A stretch of DNA of 33,045 nt. It comes from Bacteroidales bacterium UBA4459. GTDB lineage: Bacteria > Bacteroidota > Bacteroidia > Bacteroidales > F082. A program made the position numbers and the translations under genes. Shown here one piece after another: positions 1-6,455 of the stretch; within the stretch, counting starts at the first letter, position 1; each line of letters begins with the position of its first letter. The DNA lies in NCBI GenBank assembly GCA_002389465.1, contig DGOT01000085.1, forward strand, positions 1 to 33,045. The letters run 5' to 3'. Under the pieces are notes generated by a model. The model worked only from the letters and a program-made list of their open reading frames with translations. It searched no databases and was not told the origin of the DNA.

Positions 1-90
1 CTCGGTATTCATATGGCACACAACTAGCTAATAAACACAATATCCAAATTTAAGTAAAAAAAACGATTAAACAATTAGCAATGAAAATGA

Positions 91-150
91 TAACCGAAAT
101 TAAGCAATTGTAAACGAAAGTAAATGCTTATAAACGAATGTAAGCACGTG
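91..150. repeat. Three degenerate 20-bp tandem repeats
   Basis: Three back-to-back units of exactly 20 bp occupy 91-110, 111-130 and 131-150. Each begins TAA(A/C)CGAA, continues with T(A/T)AA about ten bases in, and two of the three end in TTG/GTG. A weaker related stretch (AAACGATTAAACAATTAGCA, 61-80) lies just upstream. Every unit carries TAA stops, so the array is non-coding. It resembles iterons or a protein-binding array, or a decayed element end. Function unknown. Confidence 0.6.
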
Positions 151-562
151 TATCTACATCATCCATGTTTTCCGTTCACCGCCGCGAGTTGAGGGAGGGT
201 CCGCTATCGAATTCCATATTTTGGTGATAGCGGATAGGTTGAAAATACAAGGAAGGAAGAATCATTGATCTTGCCTGTGCTGATGCGTTGGCTCAATGAT
301 GATGACTGACGCAGTCCGACCGATTGCAGGCGAGCATAACAATTAGGATCGTAGAGCTTTACGATGTGCAGAGGGACGATGCTCTTTGGAAAGATCGGGA
401 GATTCGGGTGAAAAAATCCGTTGGAGCAGCAAATTTGGTAACAGACTTGACTGATCAACCTCTGGTCAGCTGTGTGATGTAATCTTATAGCTGGGTCTGG
501 CGACAAATTTCTTTTTCCGACAACTGATTTTGAACACATTATAACTAAGTCTAATGCTTCTA
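151..562. other. Non-coding or decayed stretch upstream of the LRR gene
   Basis: Apart from the inverted repeat at 200-234, nothing recognisable is present. A 111-codon minus-strand reading frame (539-204) encodes a peptide with no recognisable motif, signal or repeat pattern, and it terminates inside the inverted repeat. The other frames are broken by stops. I treat it as non-coding or a remnant; base composition is visibly less AT-rich than the flanks. Confidence 0.4.
200..234. repeat. 9-bp perfect inverted repeat
   Basis: TCCGCTATC at 200-208 is the exact reverse complement of GATAGCGGA at 226-234, leaving a 17-nt loop. No T-run follows on either side, so it does not look like a classical terminator. 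It could be an operator or the end of a decayed element. Confidence 0.5.
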
Positions 563-593
563 TTGCTTCTTCAATCTAAATTTCATAATTTAG
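563..593 (+). promoter_or_regulatory. Predicted promoter of the LRR surface protein
   Basis: TTG at 563-565, a 20-bp spacer, then TAATTTAG at 586-593, one base off the Bacteroidota -7 consensus TAnnTTTG. The start codon is 20 nt downstream. Confidence 0.5.
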
Positions 594-613
594 TTGCAAC
601 TTAAAACCCTATT

Positions 614-1927
614 ATGAAAAAATTAATTCTTGCATTAAGTATAATATTGTTCGGATTTATAACTAATTTATATTCACAATTATGTCTGCCTCAGGGAATA
701 ACCTTCTCTACTCAAGAACAAATCGATAATTTCCAGACAGATAATCCTGGTTGTACTGAAATTGAAGGTTCTGTTACAATTAATGGAGATAATATTACAA
801 ATTTAAATGGGTTAATAGATTTGACATCAATAGGTGGCGATCTCGAAATTGGTGAATTATCAGGTGGGAATCAGGTTCTAAGTTCTTTTAGCGGTTTAGA
901 CAATTTGATGTCAATAGGAGCTTCTTTGCTCATACTTAGAAATAATTCATTACTCTCATTAACTGGATTAGAAAACCTTGAAAGTGTTGGTGCCGGCCTT
1001 TGGGTTTTTTGGAATGATGAGTTACAAAATCTGGCTGGATTAGAAAACTTAGCCAGTATAGGCTATGAGTTACAAATAATTGATAATTCTTTACTTACCA
1101 GCATAATAGGTCTTTCAAATCTAAATTCAATAGGTGAATACGCGTTTATTGAGATTTCGGACAATGATCTATTAGCAAGTCTTAACGGATTAGAAGGATT
1201 AACAACAATCCCTGAGCATCTCTGGATATTATCTAATAATAGCCTAACTGATCTTTCAGGGTTAGATAATATAACTTCTGTTGGATCAAGTCTAGATATT
1301 AGAAATAATAATTCATTGATTAATTTCAATGGACTTGGTAATTTAACTTCAACTGATCATTTCCGTATTGATAATAATAAGATGTTAATGAACTTATTAG
1401 GGATAGGACGTTTGACTTCTGTTAATAATCTAGTTATAGTTGATAACACTGAACTAAGCAGCTTAAATGGGTTAAATAATGATCTTGGTATTGAAGGATA
1501 TTTAATGATAACGGGTAATTCAGTGCTATCAAATTGTGCTGCTGAAAGTATTTGTAATTATATAGATACACCATCTGGAGAGATATATATTAGTGATAAT
1601 GCTGTTGGTTGTAATTCTCAAGAAGAAGTGGAAGAAGCTTGTGAAACAATTTCTATTGAAGAGTTAAACCTAACTCATAGAATTACGATTTACCCGAACC
1701 CCTTCTCGACCTCAACAACCCTATCATACTCTCAAAAGCAACCTTCAACAGTACAACTCAGTGTATTTAACCAGCTCGGTCAGCTAGTTTACCAGCACTC
1801 AGAAGATCAGCAGCAGGGTTCTCAGCAGCTGCAATGGGACGCGCAGGGTCAGGCTGAGGGCCTCTATTATTACAGGCTCCAATCAGGTGAACAGGTTGCT
1901 AATGGGAAGATGGTGAAGGTGAGGTAA
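614..1927 (+). CDS. Secreted leucine-rich-repeat protein with type IX sorting domain
   Basis: This is a 437-residue cell-surface or secreted protein with no predicted enzymatic role. Residues 1-21 form a signal peptide (MKKLILALSIILFGF, then small residues before LCLPQG). Residues ~45-310 carry about nine irregular repeats of 23-24 residues with the pattern GL.NL.SIG..L.I..N..L, as in bacterial receptor-L-like/LRR surface proteins. A cysteine-containing cap (~310-345) follows. Residues ~360-437 are a type A T9SS sorting domain: YPNPF, a beta-rich segment with FNQLGQLV, GLYYYRLQSG, and a basic MVKVR end. The protein is therefore expected to cross the outer membrane through the Por system and be attached or released. 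The LRR part is strongly AT-rich, whereas the sorting domain is richer in G/C and glutamine codons, suggesting a separately acquired tail. Binding target unknown. Confidence 0.85.
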   Translation: MKKLILALSIILFGFITNLYSQLCLPQGITFSTQEQIDNFQTDNPGCTEIEGSVTINGDNITNLNGLIDLTSIGGDLEIGELSGGNQVLSSFSGLDNLMSIGASLLILRNNSLLSLTGLENLESVGAGLWVFWNDELQNLAGLENLASIGYELQIIDNSLLTSIIGLSNLNSIGEYAFIEISDNDLLASLNGLEGLTTIPEHLWILSNNSLTDLSGLDNITSVGSSLDIRNNNSLINFNGLGNLTSTDHFRIDNNKMLMNLLGIGRLTSVNNLVIVDNTELSSLNGLNNDLGIEGYLMITGNSVLSNCAAESICNYIDTPSGEIYISDNAVGCNSQEEVEEACETISIEELNLTHRITIYPNPFSTSTTLSYSQKQPSTVQLSVFNQLGQLVYQHSEDQQQGSQQLQWDAQGQAEGLYYYRLQSGEQVANGKMVKVR

Positions 1928-2218
1928 GACAGATTTACAGCAAGTTTATTAAGCTGATCCAACTCTTTTAAAAGCTCATAAAAACTTTTAGATATCTACC
2001 AGGTTAGGGCTACGGATAATCTGCCACTTACACATTAATATTTGTAAGGTTTGTTTATTTGCATGTAGGTACGCCAAACCCTTGTGAACTCAATTTGATT
2101 AGATTGCAAGGAATACGCTACTTCGGCCTCGTGGTTTGTCTCAAAACATGTCAAGGTCGTCAATTACTACAATTCGGGGTACTCTCTCATTTATCTTAGC
2201 CATTAACGTATAAAAGCG
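1928..2218. other. Intergenic region without recognisable gene
   Basis: This spacer between the LRR gene and the cold-shock-domain gene is AT-rich. I see no open frame with coding character, no tRNA fold and no strong terminator. AAAAG/CTTTT pairs near 1968-1990 could form only a weak hairpin. Its right end holds the promoter of the next gene. Confidence 0.5.
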
Positions 2219-2226
2219 TACCTTTG
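2219..2226 (+). promoter_or_regulatory. Bacteroidota -7 element upstream of the cold-shock gene
   Basis: TACCTTTG matches TAnnTTTG exactly. A TTAG at 2196-2199, 19 bp upstream, is a weak -33 candidate. The start codon is 36 nt further on, leaving room for a leader of about 30 nt. Confidence 0.55.
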
Positions 2227-2262
2227 CCAAAACTAATTATCACTTAAAATAAAATATTATTT

Positions 2263-2712
2263 ATGGGAAGATCGCAAGAAACATTCAACAAAAAGGAAGT
2301 AAGAAACAAGAAAGAGAAAAAGAGAAAAGAAAAAGAAAAGAAGAAGCTGGCTAAAAAAGAAAGCGGCAAAAATAGCATGGACGATATGATCGCTTATGTT
2401 GACGAAAATGGTATGTTGACCTCCGAACCTCCCGATCCCACCAAAAAGAAAAAAAATATTAAGCTGGAAGACATCGAAATAGGGACTCCTCAACGAGCCG
2501 AAGAGGAATTCGACCCTGTTCGAAAAGGAATTGTTTCTTTCTTTAACGACTCAAAGGGTTTTGGTTTTATCAAAGACCTCGAAACCAAAGAAAGCATCTT
2601 CGTTCATGTAAACAATACACTGGAAGAAATAAAAGAAGGAAACCTGGTCAGCTTTGAAGTGGAAAAGGGCCACAAAGGTTTAGCTGCTATCAAAGTAAAA
2701 ATTTCCAGGTAA
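2263..2712 (+). CDS. Cold-shock-domain protein with lysine-rich N-terminal tail
   Basis: A 149-residue nucleic-acid-binding protein. The C-terminal ~65 residues (about 86-149) are a cold-shock domain: KGIVSFFNDSKGFGFI contains the RNP1-like motif KGFGFI, and SIFVHVN is the RNP2-like motif. Such domains bind single-stranded RNA or DNA and act as RNA chaperones in the cytoplasm. Residues 8-37 are almost entirely lysine, glutamate and arginine, a likely disordered or helical basic tail, followed by an acidic, proline-containing linker (~38-85). Ordinary CspA proteins are ~70 residues, so this one is about twice as long. Bacteroidota have similar long cold-shock proteins beside RNA helicases, but no helicase is adjacent here. 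The lysine-rich tail probably adds non-specific RNA affinity (inference). Confidence 0.85.
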   Translation: MGRSQETFNKKEVRNKKEKKRKEKEKKKLAKKESGKNSMDDMIAYVDENGMLTSEPPDPTKKKKNIKLEDIEIGTPQRAEEEFDPVRKGIVSFFNDSKGFGFIKDLETKESIFVHVNNTLEEIKEGNLVSFEVEKGHKGLAAIKVKISR

Positions 2713-2737
2713 TCATATCCCGGTCATTAGTTCAAAA

Positions 2738-3811
2738 TTATACTTTGTACACAAATGCATTGATGTTCATGCCCGAACCTACCGAGGCAAAGAGCAATAC
2801 ATCACCCTGTTCGATAGTATGGCCTTTAAAATGCTCTTTGCGTACCAGATCCCACAAGGTAGGTATGGTGGCTACCGAACTATTTCCTAATTTGTCTATA
2901 CTCATAGGCACCATGTTTTCAGGCACTTTCCTGATGCCGTAAAGTTTGAAGAAACGTTTAATAATAGCATCATCCATTTTTTCGTTGGCCTGGTGAATCA
3001 GTATTTTTTTTACTTCATCAACAGTTCTACCCGATTCCTCCAGTGCGGCTTTCATCGCCTGCGGAACATGGTTAAGGGCAAATTCATAAATTTTTCGCCC
3101 ATCCATTTTAATGTTAAGAAGGAGGTTGTCGGCATCGGGACCATAACTGGCTCCGTAGCGTAAGTAATAAGCTTCATCGAATGTATAGCTTTCCGATGCA
3201 TAAGCCAGAATCCCGGAGTTGTCATTCGTCTCTTTTTTCGAAACCACACAGGCTCCTGCCCCATCCGAATAGATCATCGAATCCCTGTCGTGTGGATCAT
3301 TAACACGACTTAATGTTTCGGTACCGATGATTAGGCAGTTTTTTGCGATCCCCGATTTAATGTAGGCATCTGCCTGAATGATTCCCTGGATCCATCCGGG
3401 ACAACCGAAAATAATGTCGTAAGCAACACACGAAGGATTCTTAATTTTCAGATTGTGTTTTATGCGTGCTGATATACTTGGTAATATATTCGATTGCTGG
3501 TTATTAATGGAAACGTCACCAAAATTATGAGCTACAATGATTTGATCGATTGATTCAGCATCAATACCGGCGTCTTCCAGAGCTCGCTGCGCAGCAATTG
3601 TTCCCATGTCCGAATTGCACATCTCCTCTTTAGCATAACGTCTTGATTCAATGCCTGTGATTTCAAGAAACTTTTGTATGATCTCATCATTCCCTTGCGG
3701 AAGCTGTGTTTTTTTGTCGTCATAAAAAGTATTGCTCAAAAAATCGGAATTGTCCTTGGCAATGGTCGGGATGTAACTTCCCGTACCACTTATTTTGGAT
3801 GTAATATGCAT
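2738..3811 (-). CDS. 3-oxoacyl-ACP synthase III family protein (FabH-like)
   Basis: A 357-residue thiolase-fold condensing enzyme. The triad is visible: Cys137 in FGCPGWIQG, His273 in IHQANEKMDD and Asn310 in GNSSVATIP. These residues catalyse decarboxylative Claisen condensation in KAS III enzymes, usually acetyl-CoA plus malonyl-ACP to start fatty acid synthesis. Length is slightly above E. coli FabH (317), with an insertion after the N-terminal GSYIP motif. Bacteroidota often have several FabH paralogues, some serving secondary lipids. No ACP, ketoreductase or other fatty-acid gene is next door, so this could be a stand-alone or specialised paralogue and I withhold the symbol fabH. It is transcribed alone, divergently from the TlpA-like lipoprotein gene. 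Confidence 0.88.
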   Translation of the reverse strand: MHITSKISGTGSYIPTIAKDNSDFLSNTFYDDKKTQLPQGNDEIIQKFLEITGIESRRYAKEEMCNSDMGTIAAQRALEDAGIDAESIDQIIVAHNFGDVSINNQQSNILPSISARIKHNLKIKNPSCVAYDIIFGCPGWIQGIIQADAYIKSGIAKNCLIIGTETLSRVNDPHDRDSMIYSDGAGACVVSKKETNDNSGILAYASESYTFDEAYYLRYGASYGPDADNLLLNIKMDGRKIYEFALNHVPQAMKAALEESGRTVDEVKKILIHQANEKMDDAIIKRFFKLYGIRKVPENMVPMSIDKLGNSSVATIPTLWDLVRKEHFKGHTIEQGDVLLFASVGSGMNINAFVYKV

Positions 3812-3844
3812 ATTTACTATCGTTCGTTAACTATCAAAATCGTG

Positions 3845-3852
3845 CAAAATTA
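3845..3852 (-). promoter_or_regulatory. -7 element for the FabH-like gene
   Basis: On the minus strand this reads TAATTTTG, an exact TAnnTTTG match, 33 nt upstream of the ATG. No convincing -33 TTG is visible. Confidence 0.5.
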
Positions 3853-3938
3853 GCATAATTGAAGAACATGTGAGGAAACAATCGGAATCGAGTAGCTTTT
3901 TTTTCAAACCAGACTGTTTTATTATGTTTTGTAAGTAT

Positions 3939-3955
3939 GACGGAGTTTCTTCGTC
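3939..3955. repeat. Short hairpin in the divergent spacer
   Basis: GACGGAG, TTT loop, CTTCGTC: a 7-bp stem with one G-T pair. It lies between the divergent FabH-like and TlpA-like genes, with no T-run after it. It may be an operator or 5'-leader structure of the TlpA-like gene. Confidence 0.35.
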
Positions 3956-4014
3956 TAAGCTATTATTCGACACTAATTTAATACACTAGTCGTTTATAAA
4001 ACAATAAAACACAA

Positions 4015-4530
4015 ATGGTAAAGACAAAAATAACGATACTTCTTCTCTTCCTGCTTATGATCCTTGGTCTGGTGTCGTGTAAAAAAGACAACACGCCCGA
4101 AAGAACAGAAGGAATTGGCACAGGCAATGTTGCGCCCGATTTCACTTTACCCGACATTTCCAATAACGATCAGTCGCTTTCCGATTACAGGGGAAAGCTT
4201 GTGCTCGTACAATTCTGGGCCTCCTGGTGTTCTTTTTGCCGGGCTGAAAATCCTGAGCTGGTCACTCTGCTCGACGAGTACAAAGAGAAAGGGCTTGAAA
4301 TACTGGGTGTTTCGCTGGACACGGAAAGTGATAACTGGATGAACGCCATTGAAGATGACCATCTTAATTTCGTGCACCTTAGCGATTTAAAGGGTTTTAA
4401 CTCACCTATTGCCGAGACCTACGAAGTAAGTAACATTCCGCAAATGTTTTTAGTTGATGAGAACGGTGTAATCATCCTGATCACGAGTAGCACTTCAACC
4501 GTTGCCGGCAAAGTAGAACAGTATTACTAA
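4015..4530 (+). CDS. TlpA-like thioredoxin-fold lipoprotein
   Basis: A 171-residue periplasm-facing redox lipoprotein. A lipoprotein signal peptide ends in LGLVSC, making Cys22 the likely lipidated residue. The mature part starts with a short polar linker and then the AhpC/TSA-Redoxin-type motif VAPDFTLPD, followed by VQFWASWCSFC, whose Cys72 and Cys75 form the CxxC centre. SNIPQMFLVD supplies the cis-proline. The family reduces or resolves disulfides in the cell envelope. The CSFC dipeptide differs from the CPPC or CGPC common in TlpA/ResA and should alter redox potential (inference). It is monocistronic by spacing. The second TlpA protein of the window (13193-13801) is anchored by a membrane helix instead of lipid. 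Confidence 0.87.
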   Translation: MVKTKITILLLFLLMILGLVSCKKDNTPERTEGIGTGNVAPDFTLPDISNNDQSLSDYRGKLVLVQFWASWCSFCRAENPELVTLLDEYKEKGLEILGVSLDTESDNWMNAIEDDHLNFVHLSDLKGFNSPIAETYEVSNIPQMFLVDENGVIILITSSTSTVAGKVEQYY

Positions 4531-4563
4531 ATTCCGTTTTCTTAATTCCGGACGCTTCAAAGA

Positions 4564-4593
4564 TTGTATCAAATCATAGCTTTCTTATTTTTG
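4564..4593 (+). promoter_or_regulatory. Full -33/-7 promoter of the dus gene
   Basis: TTG at 4564-4566, a spacer of exactly 19 bp, then TATTTTTG at 4586-4593: the cleanest Bacteroidota promoter in the window. The ATG lies only 6 nt beyond the -7 box, so the transcript is probably leaderless or nearly so. The TTG at 4564 is in frame with the gene and could be mistaken for a start codon. Confidence 0.7.
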
Positions 4594-4599
4594 TACGTG

Positions 4600-5589
4600 A
4601 TGAATGAGGTACTTCAAATTTACCTGGCCCCTTTTCAGGGGATAACAGGAGTCGTTTTCAGGACGATCTTTACACAACATTTCACGGGTGTCGATAAGCT
4701 ATATACCCCGTTCTTTACGGGTATTTACAAAAAGAAAAACCTGACAACCCGTTCCGATGAACTGGATGTAACCCAGTACCGTAAACGTCCTTTAGTACCT
4801 CAAATTCTGAGCAAAGATGCAGAAGAAATCATGCGTTTTTCCACGTATTGTGCCGAAAAGGGGTTTGATGAAGTAAACTGGAACCTGGGATGTCCCTATC
4901 CCCGTGTAGCCAACAAAAAAAGAGGTTCAGGCATGTTGCCCTATCCCGATATGGTGGCAGAGCTACTGGAAAATATGCGGGGGAAGCTACCGCTGAAGCT
5001 CTCGGTAAAGTGCCGGTTGGGGTACTATTCGGCTGATGAAATATTTGATCTGATTCCGATTTTTAATGAGTACAAAATCTCAGAGTTGATTATTCATGCC
5101 CGCATTGGCAAACAACTATACAAAGGGGAAGCGGATACGGACACGTTTAAAAAATGCATTGACTTATGCGCAACTCCCCTGGCCTATAACGGGGATATTT
5201 TTGCAGCGGATGATCTCCGAAGCCTGCAGCAACAATTCCCTGCAGTTAACCGGTGGATGATCGGCCGTGGATTGCTGATGGATCCGTTCTTACCGGGAGA
5301 CATAAAGGGAATAGTTTTCGAAGGAGACCGTATGACCAAAGTACAACAATTTGTCACGGACCTGTATCTCGCTTACCGGAAAAAAACGAACGACCGCCTG
5401 CAGGCTATCAGTGTGATGAAAGAGTTGTGGGGATTTCTGCAGTATTCATTCGATGACCCACACAAAGTATTTAACTACATCAAAAAGTGCAAATCGTTTG
5501 ATGAATATGAGCAGGCAGTTTCGGGTATTTTTAATCGGCACACCTGGCTAGGAGCTGAGGGGAAGCGATTTAATTCCTCAACAGCTTGA
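4600..5589 (+). CDS. dus: tRNA-dihydrouridine synthase family protein
   Basis: A 329-residue FMN enzyme that reduces uridine to dihydrouridine in tRNA using NADPH. The TIM-barrel signatures are present: LAPFQGITG at the N-terminus, NWNLGCPYPRVANKKRGSGML with catalytic Cys98, LSVKCRLG (Lys137, FMN contact), IIHARIG (His166), YNGDI and MIGRGLLMDP for phosphate binding. I chose ATG 4600 over the in-frame TTG 4564, because the upstream codons coincide with a perfect promoter and the homologous region of Dus proteins begins directly with the LAPFQG strand. It stands alone between the TlpA-like lipoprotein and the LiaF-LytSR operon. Which Dus subfamily and which tRNA positions cannot be told by eye. 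Confidence 0.9.
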   Translation: MNEVLQIYLAPFQGITGVVFRTIFTQHFTGVDKLYTPFFTGIYKKKNLTTRSDELDVTQYRKRPLVPQILSKDAEEIMRFSTYCAEKGFDEVNWNLGCPYPRVANKKRGSGMLPYPDMVAELLENMRGKLPLKLSVKCRLGYYSADEIFDLIPIFNEYKISELIIHARIGKQLYKGEADTDTFKKCIDLCATPLAYNGDIFAADDLRSLQQQFPAVNRWMIGRGLLMDPFLPGDIKGIVFEGDRMTKVQQFVTDLYLAYRKKTNDRLQAISVMKELWGFLQYSFDDPHKVFNYIKKCKSFDEYEQAVSGIFNRHTWLGAEGKRFNSSTA

Positions 5590-5660
5590 AGGTGTCCATA
5601 TCTTTTTTCTGTTCACCGACCAAACATAGCCATTCACCGATTTTTTATTTACATTAGTGG

Positions 5661-5678
5661 CGTTGCAACGTAGTTTTG
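5661..5678 (+). promoter_or_regulatory. Promoter of the liaF-lytSR operon with abutting palindrome
   Basis: TAGTTTTG at 5671-5678 matches TAnnTTTG. Directly upstream, at 5661-5670, is the perfect 10-bp palindrome CGTTGCAACG, placed between the -33 and -7 positions where an operator would act. The start codon lies 28 nt downstream. Confidence 0.5.
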
Positions 5679-5706
5679 CCTTGTAAACCACGTAAAGAAA
5701 GTTAAA

Positions 5707-6423
5707 ATGGAAGAAAGAAGATCATCAATCGACAGAAAACTAATAACAGCCATTATCCTAATTGCAGCAGGATTATTATTGATGCTTAGCACATTTGATC
5801 TCATTGATCTGCCGCTATGGCATTACATCATGAACTGGAAAACATTCCTGATTGCTCTCGGTTTAATATTGGTTGTTTCTCCTGAACACCGGACAACCGG
5901 TTATATACTGATGGGACTGGGCGTTCTTTTCTGGGTACCCAGTTTTTTGGGAGCCAACGTAAGTCTACACCAGGTATTCTGGCCGGGGGTATTGATAGCT
6001 GTCGGATTGATCATTATCAGCAGAAGAAGAAAACAAGGACATCATGCGGCTAGAATCCGAAATGAAGATGGTTCTATAGCCACCGACTATATAAGTGATA
6101 TAGCAATTTTTGGCGGAGGTGTGTTGCGCATCGATTCGCGAAACTTTAAAGGAGGAACTTTAACTGCCATATTTGGCGGACGCGAGATCAACCTGAAATC
6201 TGCCCTAATATCACCTGAAGGCAGCGTTATTGATGTATTTACTATGTTTGGAGGTACGAAACTTATCGTTCCCGATGATTGGCAGGTGAGATCGGATGCG
6301 GTTTCGCTGTTCGGGGGGTTTTCCGACAAACGTCCCGTAAAACCTGAAGCGGCAGCCGAAAACAAAGTGCTGCTGATAACCGGCATGGTCATGTTTGGCG
6401 GAGTAGAAGTGAAAAGTTTTTAA
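5707..6423 (+). CDS. LiaF-like membrane protein (cell-wall stress sensor family)
   Basis: A 238-residue inner-membrane protein. Four hydrophobic segments (~11-30, 43-58, 65-80, 90-105) are followed by the basic stop-transfer RRRKQGHH. A soluble C-terminal domain (~125-238) is built from repeated beta strands with IFGGG, AIFGGREINL, MFGGTKLIVP, LFGGFSD and MFGGVEVKSF. This FGG-rich beta-helix fold marks the LiaF/VraT-type domain. In Firmicutes, LiaF restrains a partner histidine kinase until envelope stress. Here the next two genes are a kinase and a regulator, 32 nt and 5 nt apart, so the same logic is likely, although the partners are LytS/LytTR rather than LiaS/LiaR. The stressor is unknown. 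Confidence 0.8.
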   Translation: MEERRSSIDRKLITAIILIAAGLLLMLSTFDLIDLPLWHYIMNWKTFLIALGLILVVSPEHRTTGYILMGLGVLFWVPSFLGANVSLHQVFWPGVLIAVGLIIISRRRKQGHHAARIRNEDGSIATDYISDIAIFGGGVLRIDSRNFKGGTLTAIFGGREINLKSALISPEGSVIDVFTMFGGTKLIVPDDWQVRSDAVSLFGGFSDKRPVKPEAAAENKVLLITGMVMFGGVEVKSF

Positions 6424-6455
6424 TGAGCTGTATCACAAAAGAATAAGAAAGCGAC

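Noticed and set aside
91..150. CRISPR array
   Set aside because: Units are contiguous 20-bp degenerate repeats with no spacers, and no cas gene is present.
204..539. 111-codon minus-strand open frame as a gene
   Set aside because: No recognisable domain, signal or ribosome-binding context; it stops inside an inverted repeat, and the composition does not look coding.
2738..3811. Flexirubin/aryl-polyene or other secondary-lipid cluster around the FabH-like gene
   Set aside because: No acyl carrier protein, ketoreductase, dehydratase or aromatase gene is nearby.
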